A stretch of 64,000 bases of DNA, taken from Tous-C4FEB sp044356555 (lineage in GTDB: Bacteria; Verrucomicrobiota; Verrucomicrobiia; Opitutales; Opitutaceae). The number at the start of each line of letters is the position of its first letter. The stretch's first letter is position 1. Of the stretch, positions 33,867 to 42,753 are shown one piece after another. A model generated the notes under the pieces. That model saw nothing but the letters and a program-made list of their open reading frames with translations. It ran no database searches and was not told where the DNA came from. The position numbers and the translations under genes were made by a program. The stretch lies in the NCBI GenBank assembly GCA_044356555.1, contig JBIKWB010000001.1, positions 1 through 64,000 on the forward strand, in the 5' to 3' direction.

Positions 33867-34871
33867 ATGATCGCCACCCCATCCCGCCGAAGTGCCCCGC
33901 TTGAAGGAACCGAACTCATTCTGGCGACGAAGCCGTTCGCCAAAGACGACCCGGTGAAAAGTTGGTGGGCGATCCTTTCTACCCTCACCCTGCTCATCAT
34001 CGCGCTGGCCGGTGCGCTCTCCGGTCTGCCTTTCGCCGCCCGGCTCGTTTGCAGTGTGATCGCCGGGCTGATTCTCGTGCGGTTTTTCGTGATTTACCAC
34101 GACCAGCAACATCACGCGATCCTGCCGGGCTCGAAAATCGCCGAGGGCCTCATGCGCGTTTTCGGCATTCTTGCCCTCAGCCCAAGCAGCGTGTGGCGCA
34201 GTTCGCATAATCATCACCACAACCACAATTCCAAGCTGCGCGGCTCCCACATCGGCTCCTACCCGATCATGACCACCGACCAGTATCGGCGCAGTTCGAC
34301 CGGCAAACGGATCATGTATCTCTTTGTGCGGCACCCGCTCACGATCCTTTTTGGTTACGTGTTCATGTTTCTCCAAGGGATGTGCATTTACCCGTTCTTC
34401 AACCACCCGCGTGAGCACTTCGACTGTCTGGTCGCCATCATCGTCCACCTCGCGATCAGCGTGACGCTCTTCATGACCGGCGGTTGGACCGCGCTGGTGC
34501 TCGGGCAATTGCTCCCCCACTTCGTCATGGATGCGCTCGGCTCGTATCTTTTCTACGCCCAGCACAATTTCCCGGGCGTCTCGTTCGCCGACAAAGACGG
34601 CTGGACCTACGAAAAAGCTGCGCTCGAATCGTCCAGCTACATGAAGATGAATCCCGTGCTGGCATGGTTCACCGCCAATATCGGCTATCACCATATCCAT
34701 CATCTCAACCACCGGATTCCTTTCTATCGTCTGCCCGAGGTGCTCGCGGCGATCCCGGAGCTGCAAGCGCCGAAGACGACCACGCTCCGGCCCTCGGACA
34801 TTGTGAATTGCTTGCGGCTGAAAGTTTGGGATGTCGCGCAGCAACGCATGGTCGGCGTGCGGGGACTGTGA
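33867..34871 (+). CDS. fatty acid desaturase family membrane protein
   Basis: A 334-residue di-iron membrane enzyme. The three histidine boxes are HDQQHH (78-83), HNHHHNH (114-120) and HHIHH (275-279), separated by membrane helices, which is diagnostic of the membrane desaturase/hydroxylase fold. It could introduce a double bond into acyl lipid or hydroxylate a lipid or carotenoid; the sequence does not decide. It precedes lpxD by 13 bp on the same strand, so it may act on envelope lipids. Confidence 0.88.
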   Translation: MIATPSRRSAPLEGTELILATKPFAKDDPVKSWWAILSTLTLLIIALAGALSGLPFAARLVCSVIAGLILVRFFVIYHDQQHHAILPGSKIAEGLMRVFGILALSPSSVWRSSHNHHHNHNSKLRGSHIGSYPIMTTDQYRRSSTGKRIMYLFVRHPLTILFGYVFMFLQGMCIYPFFNHPREHFDCLVAIIVHLAISVTLFMTGGWTALVLGQLLPHFVMDALGSYLFYAQHNFPGVSFADKDGWTYEKAALESSSYMKMNPVLAWFTANIGYHHIHHLNHRIPFYRLPEVLAAIPELQAPKTTTLRPSDIVNCLRLKVWDVAQQRMVGVRGL

Positions 34872-34884
34872 CCGGGGCGCCGCG

Positions 34885-35913
34885 ATGACGTTTACCGCCG
34901 CGCACCTCGCCGCCTTGCTCAAGGGCGAAGTTATCGGCAACGGCGAGACCCCGCTCACCGGTTTCGCCGCCGCCGACCGCGCGCAACCCGGCGACCTCAC
35001 CTTTGCGGAAAAAGAGAGCTACTTCGCCACAGCCGAAGCCAGCGCGGCGGCGGCGATTTTGGTTTCGGAGCCGTTCACTTCGGCAACGAAAGTCGTCATC
35101 CGCGTGCCCGATGCACGCGTCGCGGCCGCGCAGGTGATCCCGCTGTTTTTTCCGCCCGCCACGTTCGCTCCCGGCATCCATCCGACGGCGACGGTCGCGG
35201 CCTCCGCGCAAATTGATTCCACCGCACACATTGGTCCGGGTTGTGTGATTGGGGAACGCGTCCAGATCGGCGCACGCTCGGCCTTGCTCGGTGGCAACCA
35301 CGTCGCGCACGACAGCCGGCTCGGCGACGATGTCCGGCTGTTTCCCAACGTCGTCGTTTATTCTCACACCCAAATCGGCCATCGCACTGCAATCCATGCC
35401 GGCACGGTGATCGGCTCCGATGGCTACGGCTATGTTTTCAACCAAGGCCGGCACGTCAAAATTCTCCAGGTCGGCAACGTGGTCATCGGCGACGATGTCG
35501 AGATCGGCTCCAACACGGCCATCGATCGTGCGGCACTCGGGTCCACGGTGATCGGTAGCGGCACCAAAATCGACAACCTCGTGCACGTCGCGCACAACGT
35601 CGTTTTTGGGAAACACTGTCTGATCCTCGGCCAATGCGGTTTCGCCGGCAGCACGGTGTTCGGCGACTACTGCGTGATCGCCTCACAATCGGGCGTGGGC
35701 GGGCACCTCAAGATCGGACGGCAATCCACCATCGGCGCGAAATCCGGGGTGATGCGCGACGTGGCGGAAAAAGAAACAGTGCTCGGTTATCCCGCAGTGC
35801 CCGACAAGCAGGCCAAACGCCAATGGATCGGAATTCAGCGGTTGCCCGAGTTGACTTTGAAAGTGCGCGAGCTGGAAAAACAGCTCGCAGCCCTGACCGC
35901 GAAGACCGGTTGA
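34885..35913 (+). CDS. lpxD: UDP-3-O-acylglucosamine N-acyltransferase LpxD
   Basis: This 342-residue trimeric enzyme of lipid A synthesis adds the second acyl chain to UDP-3-O-acyl-glucosamine. It has an N-terminal LpxD domain (about 1-95, GNGETPLTGFAAADRAQPG), then the left-handed beta-helix of hexapeptide repeats (about 100-310) with the catalytic-His region NLVHVAHNVVFG, and a short C-terminal helix (LPELTLKVRELEKQL). ATG 34885 gives the family start. It is co-directional with the desaturase gene. Its presence shows an LPS-type outer membrane. Confidence 0.95.
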   Translation: MTFTAAHLAALLKGEVIGNGETPLTGFAAADRAQPGDLTFAEKESYFATAEASAAAAILVSEPFTSATKVVIRVPDARVAAAQVIPLFFPPATFAPGIHPTATVAASAQIDSTAHIGPGCVIGERVQIGARSALLGGNHVAHDSRLGDDVRLFPNVVVYSHTQIGHRTAIHAGTVIGSDGYGYVFNQGRHVKILQVGNVVIGDDVEIGSNTAIDRAALGSTVIGSGTKIDNLVHVAHNVVFGKHCLILGQCGFAGSTVFGDYCVIASQSGVGGHLKIGRQSTIGAKSGVMRDVAEKETVLGYPAVPDKQAKRQWIGIQRLPELTLKVRELEKQLAALTAKTG

Positions 35914-35921
35914 GAATAAAG

Positions 35922-35973
35922 CCGGCGGAGATAAGTCCGCCGGGTGAACAAGGGCGCGGTCCGACCGCGCCCT
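35922..35973. terminator. two adjacent hairpins between convergent genes
   Basis: ccggcgga (35922-35929) pairs with tccgccgg (35936-35943), and agggcgcggt (35951-35960) pairs perfectly with accgcgccct (35964-35973). They fill the 66-bp gap between the convergent lpxD and delta-60 genes and could terminate both. The second hairpin belongs to a family with 45366-45388, sharing the lead-in aacaagggcgcg. Confidence 0.6.
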
Positions 35974-35979
35974 CCCTGC

Positions 35980-38900
35980 TTACGGCGCGGAATAAATCTC
36001 GGCGAGGGCTTCGCCGGCGGTGCTGGTGGTGCTGACTTCCAAGGTGTAGGCGCCGGGCGAGAACGAATAAATGAGCGCTGCATCCTTGCTGCCGGCGTCG
36101 AGGGCAAACGGCGCGAGCGCCGCGAGGTCGGCACCGCTCCAGTCATCGTTGGAGGCGACGAGCGCACCGGCAGAATTGTAGACCTTGATCACGGGATCAC
36201 CGAGTGCGCCCGTAAGACCGAATTTGGCCAGACCGGGGCCGACGCCGCGGAGCAGGAGACGTTGCACCGTGCCCGCCTCACCGGTGACGACGAAGCCGCC
36301 GATCAGCGGGCGACCCACCGCGACCGGGGCGCGCGCCGCGAGATTGATGAGGGTCGCAGTGGCCACGGATTCGGCGGTGTAAATCTCGGTGAGGACCGAG
36401 CCGCCGCGGGCGGCATCGTCGCCGACCTGCACGGAGTAGTTGCCGGGTGCGAGCGAGACCACGACGGCCGCATCGACGCTGCCGGCGGCATACGCGAACG
36501 CACCGAGACGAGCGGCCGTGGCCGCGACGTCGGAATTGTTGGCCCAGCCCGCATTCTCCAACACGACCGCGCCGACAGCGTTGAAGAGGCGCAGGCGGGG
36601 ACGGGCGATGCCGTCGGTAACGCCAAACGCCGCGAGCGCAGGACCGGAAGCCCGGATGAGCACCGATTTGTTGCCTGAGCCGGAAACCGAGAATCCGCTG
36701 GTCGTGAGGCCGGAGCCGGCGATGGTCGCGCGGGAGGCGAGATTGTAGAGGATCGCAGGGCCGACGGAGGTGCTGCCCGGGGGCGAGACCGTGATGCTGA
36801 GCGCGCGGGCGATGGTGCCGCCGGCGTTGGTCGCGGTGACCGTGACCCCGTAAGTGCCGGCAGTCGTCGCGATGCCGGAGATCACCCCGGTGTCGGAATT
36901 CAGCGCCAGACCGGGCGGCAATCCCTCGGCCGCGTAAGCGGCCGTCGCGCCCGTGCCCGTGGCGAGGAGGAACTGATTCCCACTCGTGGTGCCGACGGAG
37001 TTGGCGGAGTTGAACGCGGGAACGACGGAGAAATTAAACGCCTGTACGGCGCGAAGGAGGCCAGCCGTCGCACCCGAGGCGCGGATGTAAAAGGTGTCCG
37101 CGGCCGGAAGGTTCAGGCCCGTGAGCTGCCAGTTGGCCGTGGTGCCCACGCGGGTGGCGGTCCCGATCGCGGTCCAATTGGCGGAGTCGGTCGAGAACTC
37201 GAAGCGAACGGCCGAAACGTCGGGACTGCCGCCGCCGCGATTCCAAGTGACCGAAGTGCGGTTGGCGGCGGCGACGATCGCCTGCGTCGCCGGGGTGGTG
37301 GTGGCGAGACGGGCCAAGTTCACGCGGGACTGACCGCCAGCCGTGCTGAACGTGCCACCGAGCACCGGGGCGCCGTCGCCTTGGAGAATCGCGGCAAAAA
37401 CGGTGCCGTTGGTGGCGGAATTGAACGCGGCGTCGAGCGAGCCGTCGGCATTGAGGCGGGCAACGTTGGCGCGGGGGGCACCGGACACGGTGCTGAAGGT
37501 GCCGGCGAGGGTGATCTTGCCGTCGGCGGCAAGCGCGAGGCTGCGCACTTCACCATTGCCGACCGAGGCCGTAAACGTGGTGTCGACCGAGCCGTCGGCG
37601 TTGAGCCGAGCTAGGCGGTTCCGGGCGGTTCCGCTCACCGTGGTGAAGCTGCCCGCGATGAGAATCTTGCCGTCGGGCAACAATTGGAGCGCAAAGACCG
37701 AACCGTTGGTCACCGCCGTAAAGGCGGAGTCGATCGCGCCGGCCGCCGTGAGACGAGCGAGGTTGGCGCGGGCCGTGCCGGCGACGTTGGCAAAAGTGCC
37801 GCCGAGCAAAATGCGGCCATCGACCTGCACCGAGAGCGTCGAGACGAGCCCGTCGACGCCGGGGTTGAAGGTGGTGTCGATCACACCGGCGAGCGTCAGC
37901 CGGGCGAGGCGGGCGCGGGGCAGGCCGGCGATGCTCGTGAAGTTGCCGCCCACGATCAGGCGGGTATCCGCCTGTTGCGCGAGGGCCGCGACGAGGCCGT
38001 TGGGATTGGGCGTGAAGAAAGGAGAGGCGTTACCGTCGCCGTCGAGGAAGGCGAGGTTGGCGTTTTGAGAGCCGCCGATGGTGGCAAAGTTCCCGCCGAC
38101 AAGCAGGCTGCCGTCGCCTTGAATCCCGTTGAAGCGACCGCCGGCGAGAATACTGCCGTCGGCGAGGGCCCGAACTGCAAAGACCGTACCGGTTGGGCCG
38201 GGGTTAAACCCGGGGTTGAGCCCGCCGTCGCTGTTGATGAGGGCGAGACGCGTGCGGGTCGTCGCGAAAGCGGCACCATTGGGTCGGAACGTGGTGAAAT
38301 CGCCGCCGACCAAAATTGTGCCGTCCGCAAAGGCGGCGAGTGCGTTGACCGCTCCATTGGCCGAGGGGTCAAAATTTGAATCAAGGGTGCCGTCGAGGTT
38401 CAGGCGGGCGATGCCGGCGCGGGCGTAGACGGCTTGGTCATCGGGTCGGACGCCATTGAACGCGCCGCCAATGACCGCCTTGCCGTCGGCAGGCTGGATG
38501 GCGATGGCGTTGACCACGGCGTTGGGGCCGGGGTTGTAACTGTCGACCGTGCCGTCGGCATTTAGGCGGGCCATGTTGCTGCGATTCACCGCCGTGCCGG
38601 TTGCGCCGGGCTGGAGACTGGTGAATGAGCCGCCCACCAGCAACTTGCCGTCGCTCTGGAAGACCAGCGCGTTCACCGCCGCGTTGGCCGTGGGGTTGTA
38701 GGGCGTGTCGATCGTGCCATCGATGTTGAGCCGGGCGATGTAGTTGCGGCCGACCGCCGTGCCGGTGGCGCCGGGCTGGAGGGTCGTAAAGTCACCGCCG
38801 AGGACGAGCTTGCCGTCGGTCTGGAGGGCGAGAGCGCGGACGTCGGCGCTGGCGGTGGGGTTGTAAGCGGTGTCGAGGGAACCGTCGGCATTGAGACGGG

Positions 38901-41838
38901 CGATGCGGCCGCGGGCGGTCGAATTCACCTGGTCGAACGAGCCGGCGAGGATGAGCTTGCCGTCGGCTTGGAGGGCGAGTGCGAAAACACTGCCGTTGAT
39001 CAGCGGTTTGTAGCTCGAATCGAATTCGCCATCCGGCGTGAGCCGGGCCAGATTCGAGTTCGTGAGGCCGGTTTGATTCGTGAAGGCTCCGGCGATGATG
39101 ATTTTGCCGTCCGGTTGGACGAGCACGGCCCGAATCTCGCCGATGAGTTGGCGAACACCGAAATGGTTGAAACTGGCGCGCAGGGCGCTGTTGCGCTCGA
39201 ACCAGCCGAAGTTAGCCGTCTGCACCGCGGCGTTGCCGCGCGCGGGCTGCACAATGAGGGCGGAGACAGGACCGTCGGGGTTTGGGTTAAAATTGGTATC
39301 GGCCGCGCCGCCGAGGGTGAAGCGGGCGAGATTACGGCTCGTAGCCCCGGCAAAATTGGTAAACGAGCCGCCGACGAGCAGCCGGGAATCGGGCTGAACC
39401 GCCAAGGTCGTGATTTGGCCGGCGGCGGGAGTCGCCGCGGGGTCGAAGGCGCCGTCAACGGTGCCGTTGGAGTTGAGCCGGACGATACGATTGGGCGCGA
39501 GCACGAGGCCTTGGCCCGCCGGGGTGAGGGCGTTGAAACCGCCGCTCACGATCATCTGACCGCTGGCCAGAACCGTGATGGCGTTTACTTGACCGGCACC
39601 GTTGGGATTAAACGCCGTATCGACGGAGCCGTCGGTGTTGAGGCGGGCGATCCGGTTGATGTTCACGTTTTTCGTGAGGTCGTCCTGATTACGGAAGAAA
39701 CTAAAGAGACCACCGGCCACGATTTTGCCGTCGGACTGAAGCGCGAGGGTGTTGATCTGGTCGCTGGCGCGGGGGTTATACGCGGTATCTACGGTGCCAT
39801 CGGCATTGAAGCGCGCGATGAAGTAGCGCACCGTGATGCTCGCGGCGCCTTTCGGAGCGACGGTGTTGAACGCGCCGGCGACGACGATCTTCCCGTCGCT
39901 TTGCACCACTTGGGTGAGGACGTTGCCGTTGATCCCGGTGTCCCACGAGGTGTCCACCGTGCCATCGGAATTCAGGCGGGCAGAATACGCGCGACCGGTC
40001 GAAGAGGTGCCCGCGTTGGGCGTGAAGAACGTGAAGTTGCCGCCGATGAGGATCTTGCCGTCACTCAGCACGGTGATGACGGTGGGCGAGGAGTTGGCGC
40101 CGGGGTCGAAGCTGTCGAGCGTGCCATTGGGATTGAGGCGGGCGATGAAGCCGCGGTTGGTGGTGGCGGAGGTACCGTTGGGCTGGAGCGCGGTGAAGGC
40201 TCCGCCGACCACGATCTTTTGATCGGCGCTTTGGAGCGCGAGCGCGGTGATCTGGGCGTTGGGCGCGGGGTCAAACGCGGCATCGACCGAGCCATCGCTG
40301 TTGAGCCGGGCGAGGTAGCGACGGGGAATGCCGCTGACATTCGTAAACGCGCCGCCGATGACGATCTGGCCGTTGGCCTGAACGACGATCGCGTTGACAA
40401 TATCGTTGGCGACCGGGGCAAAGGTGGTGTCCACCGTGCCGTTGGCATTGAGGCGAGCGAGGAAGTTACGGGTCACGCCGCCCAGAATCGAGAAGTTGCC
40501 GCCGACAAGCACTTTGCCGTCGGACTGCACCGCTTGGACGACGATGCGGCCGTTGGACGTCGGGTCGAGGGTCGTGTCAACCGAGCCGTCGGCGTTGAGG
40601 CGAGCCAGGTAGTTCCGATTGACCGGAGCGATGGTCGCGCCGGCACGATATTGGGTGAAATAACCGCCGGCGATGACCTTGCCGTCGGCTTGGAGCGCGA
40701 GGGCTTGGACCGCGCCGTTACCGGAACTGTTGAACGTCACGTCGAGGCTGCCGTCGACCAAGAGACGCGCCAGATAGGGCCGGCTGGTCGAACCCGCATC
40801 GTTGTTGGGCCGCAGACTGGTGAAAGCGCCGCCGACCAGCAGCGTGCCATCGGGCTGGAGCAGGAGGGCGTTGACGTCGGCGTTGGGATTCGGGTTCCAA
40901 GCGGTATCGAGGGAACCGTCCGCGTTGAGCCGGGCGAGACGGCTGCGGGTCGTCGTGGCGGTTGAGCCGCTGGGGACGATGGCGTTAAACGAGCCGCCGA
41001 GGATGATTTTGCCGTCCGTCTGCACGGCGATCGTGGTGACGGCATTGTCGGACTTTGCATCGAACTCGGAATCGGGCGTACCGTTCAGATTCAGCCGGGC
41101 AAAACGCGTGCGGTTGGTGGTGACACCGTTTTCAGGGCTCAGCGAGGTGAAGGAACCGCCGACGAGGATTTTATTGCCGTCGCCGTAGAGCGCGAGGCTG
41201 AGGACGGCGGCGTTGGGGTTGGGGTTGAACGAGGTATCGACCGCGCCGGAGGCCAACAGACGGGCGAGATAATTCCGGGCCACGCCACCGACCGAGCGGA
41301 AGGTGCCGCCGATGACGATCCGCCCATCGGCTTGGACGACGATCGAAGTCACCTGCGGGGCGCCGGCACCGCCCACATCGGGGTTAAACGTGGGATCGAT
41401 CCGGCCATCGGGAAGAATGCGGGCGAGGCGATTGCGGAGGGCGGCGGGCGCAGGATTGGAATTGTTGGGCTGAACCTGGGTGAAAAAACCGCCGATGATG
41501 ATACTGCCGTCGGGCTGGAGGGCGATGGCGGTGACGTGGCCGTTCGGGGACGGGTTGAATTCCAAGTCGAGCGTGCCGTTGCTGTTGAACCGGGCAAAAT
41601 TAACGCGATCGATGCGGTCCGAGGCCCCGTTGGGGAGAACGGTGGTGAACGCTCCGCCGACGATGACCTTGCCATCGCGCTGGGTGACGGCGGCGAACAC
41701 GGGGCCGTTGAGATTGGGGTCGAAACCGTCGTTGGCGGAAGGCGTCTGGCCGATGAGCGCGGCGGCGGAGGCAACCACTAATGAACTCGTGCGGACGAGC
41801 GCGCGGAAGCCGAGGCGGAGGGACGATAAGAACAACAT
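35980..41838 (-). CDS. giant exported delta-60 repeat protein
   Basis: This 1952-residue protein starts MLFLSSLRLGFRALVR with a signal peptide ending near IGQT. Residues about 30-1550 consist of more than 25 copies of the delta-60 repeat (about 55 residues: ALQPDGKIIVGGxFTxxxG, RxxLARLNxDGSxDxxFNP), predicted to fold as one or more beta propellers. A later part contains an Ig-like PIG domain (EGLPPGLALNSDTGVISG). It ends with two copies of a module with VLIRASGPALAAFG or LLLRGVGPGLAKFG, then ATxARLGAF and SPGAYTLEV. No membrane anchor or PEP-CTERM is seen. It is probably a secreted or surface adhesin or binding protein; no catalytic motif is visible. ATG 41838 starts the signal. Confidence 0.85.
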   Translation of the reverse strand: MLFLSSLRLGFRALVRTSSLVVASAAALIGQTPSANDGFDPNLNGPVFAAVTQRDGKVIVGGAFTTVLPNGASDRIDRVNFARFNSNGTLDLEFNPSPNGHVTAIALQPDGSIIIGGFFTQVQPNNSNPAPAALRNRLARILPDGRIDPTFNPDVGGAGAPQVTSIVVQADGRIVIGGTFRSVGGVARNYLARLLASGAVDTSFNPNPNAAVLSLALYGDGNKILVGGSFTSLSPENGVTTNRTRFARLNLNGTPDSEFDAKSDNAVTTIAVQTDGKIILGGSFNAIVPSGSTATTTRSRLARLNADGSLDTAWNPNPNADVNALLLQPDGTLLVGGAFTSLRPNNDAGSTSRPYLARLLVDGSLDVTFNSSGNGAVQALALQADGKVIAGGYFTQYRAGATIAPVNRNYLARLNADGSVDTTLDPTSNGRIVVQAVQSDGKVLVGGNFSILGGVTRNFLARLNANGTVDTTFAPVANDIVNAIVVQANGQIVIGGAFTNVSGIPRRYLARLNSDGSVDAAFDPAPNAQITALALQSADQKIVVGGAFTALQPNGTSATTNRGFIARLNPNGTLDSFDPGANSSPTVITVLSDGKILIGGNFTFFTPNAGTSSTGRAYSARLNSDGTVDTSWDTGINGNVLTQVVQSDGKIVVAGAFNTVAPKGAASITVRYFIARFNADGTVDTAYNPRASDQINTLALQSDGKIVAGGLFSFFRNQDDLTKNVNINRIARLNTDGSVDTAFNPNGAGQVNAITVLASGQMIVSGGFNALTPAGQGLVLAPNRIVRLNSNGTVDGAFDPAATPAAGQITTLAVQPDSRLLVGGSFTNFAGATSRNLARFTLGGAADTNFNPNPDGPVSALIVQPARGNAAVQTANFGWFERNSALRASFNHFGVRQLIGEIRAVLVQPDGKIIIAGAFTNQTGLTNSNLARLTPDGEFDSSYKPLINGSVFALALQADGKLILAGSFDQVNSTARGRIARLNADGSLDTAYNPTASADVRALALQTDGKLVLGGDFTTLQPGATGTAVGRNYIARLNIDGTIDTPYNPTANAAVNALVFQSDGKLLVGGSFTSLQPGATGTAVNRSNMARLNADGTVDSYNPGPNAVVNAIAIQPADGKAVIGGAFNGVRPDDQAVYARAGIARLNLDGTLDSNFDPSANGAVNALAAFADGTILVGGDFTTFRPNGAAFATTRTRLALINSDGGLNPGFNPGPTGTVFAVRALADGSILAGGRFNGIQGDGSLLVGGNFATIGGSQNANLAFLDGDGNASPFFTPNPNGLVAALAQQADTRLIVGGNFTSIAGLPRARLARLTLAGVIDTTFNPGVDGLVSTLSVQVDGRILLGGTFANVAGTARANLARLTAAGAIDSAFTAVTNGSVFALQLLPDGKILIAGSFTTVSGTARNRLARLNADGSVDTTFTASVGNGEVRSLALAADGKITLAGTFSTVSGAPRANVARLNADGSLDAAFNSATNGTVFAAILQGDGAPVLGGTFSTAGGQSRVNLARLATTTPATQAIVAAANRTSVTWNRGGGSPDVSAVRFEFSTDSANWTAIGTATRVGTTANWQLTGLNLPAADTFYIRASGATAGLLRAVQAFNFSVVPAFNSANSVGTTSGNQFLLATGTGATAAYAAEGLPPGLALNSDTGVISGIATTAGTYGVTVTATNAGGTIARALSITVSPPGSTSVGPAILYNLASRATIAGSGLTTSGFSVSGSGNKSVLIRASGPALAAFGVTDGIARPRLRLFNAVGAVVLENAGWANNSDVAATAARLGAFAYAAGSVDAAVVVSLAPGNYSVQVGDDAARGGSVLTEIYTAESVATATLINLAARAPVAVGRPLIGGFVVTGEAGTVQRLLLRGVGPGLAKFGLTGALGDPVIKVYNSAGALVASNDDWSGADLAALAPFALDAGSKDAALIYSFSPGAYTLEVSTTSTAGEALAEIYSAP

Positions 41839-42191
41839 AAGGAAAATGACGGTGGGCGAAGAATCTCGGCGAAAGTTAAAACCATGCCGACGCAGCAAGA
41901 TGCGGGCAAATGAACCAAAGGCTCACCTGCGGACACAGCCAGCCGATTGACAAGAGGGAACACTTTTTAGTCCCGGCGCTTCCGGCGCAAGTTCCGAAAA
42001 TCTCCCTTTGGCAAGGGCTCCCACAGGCGCGGAAGTCGAAACAACCAGCCAAAGGGCGCCGGAGGACTGCCTTCGCCGACATTATCGCCCGTCGAAGAAC
42101 TATTTGTCACAGCGCGCCGATTGAAGACGCCGAGGGCAAAATGACGTGCCATGTATCGCCAGGTTTTTCGACCGGGGATTCTCTCCAGAGC
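41839..42191. other. gene-free spacer
   Basis: A 353-bp region upstream of the delta-60 gene and downstream of the Rieske pseudogene. It is less GC-rich in its first 120 bp. No gene or clear repeat is seen. The promoter of the delta-60 gene should lie in its left part. Confidence 0.4.
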
Positions 42192-42588
42192 CTAACCTTG
42201 GATTCCCACGGCGATGCGCTTCAACTTCGTGATGGGGTCGACGAGGTGCTCACCGGTGCGCAGGTCGAATTCCCAGCGGTGCCACGGGCAGCGCAAGATG
42301 CAGCCTTTATGCCCGTAGGCGTATTCGTAGACCGGCGAGGGGAGCGTGGCACCAGAGATCTTGCCCACACACAGGCGCGCCGGCGTGCGGGCAAATGCTC
42401 CGGTAAGCGAAAAACTCACCACCGACGTTGAACACGCCGAGCTGAATCTTGCCGATCGCGACGAGTTTGCGCCCGCCGGGAGAAATTTCGCCAATTTTTG
42501 CGAATGGATGCGAAGCCACAAAATTTCCTGCGCCGGAGCGCCGGCCCGCACCCGGCCGGCGGTCGAGCGCTTTTTGCCTGCGAGGCAA
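42192..42588 (-). pseudogene. frameshifted Rieske [2Fe-2S] protein
   Basis: Two adjacent minus-strand frames together make one Rieske ferredoxin-like domain. The first (from 42588) reads FAKIGEISPGGRKLVAIG and ICPHAGAPVC, the first Cys-x-His cluster ligand pair. The second, in another frame, continues VGKISGATLPSP, YEYAYGHKG, then CPWHRWEFDLRTG, the second ligand pair. The break falls at a (CA)4 tract at 42366-42373; adding one CA would restore a continuous reading frame. It could be a real mutation, a phase-variable slip or a sequencing error. Such small Rieske proteins pass electrons to oxygenases; no oxygenase gene is adjacent. Confidence 0.7.
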
Positions 42589-42709
42589 GCTCGTTTCGAG
42601 CCAAAGTTCATTGCGACGACGACCGGCGACAAATGCTCTCGACCTGGCGACATCGCAATTCTTCGCCGCTCCAACCGTCAGCCTTTCGCGATCGCGACAA
42701 ACTTCCTGA

Positions 42710-42720
42710 ACTTTCGTGCG
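42710..42720 (+). promoter_or_regulatory. ACTTTCGTGCG, third copy of the shared motif
   Basis: This 11-mer lies 33 bp before the ATG of the DUF4139 gene and equals the left arm core of the 12810-12846 inverted repeat. Its orientation relative to the gene is opposite to the other two sites, so it may be a coincidence or a site for the same regulator acting differently. Confidence 0.3.
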
Positions 42721-42753
42721 TCTTTAGTTTCACACTCACAACTTCTTATATCT

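Noticed and set aside
38968..40965. 665-codon plus-strand open frame opposite the delta-60 gene
   Set aside because: It looks repetitive only because it mirrors the delta-60 repeats; no start context or family resemblance.
41947..41975. TTGACA followed by an AT-rich stretch, as a sigma-70 promoter
   Set aside because: It points to the right, where only the antisense side of the Rieske pseudogene lies, and no good -10 box is found at 16-18 bp.
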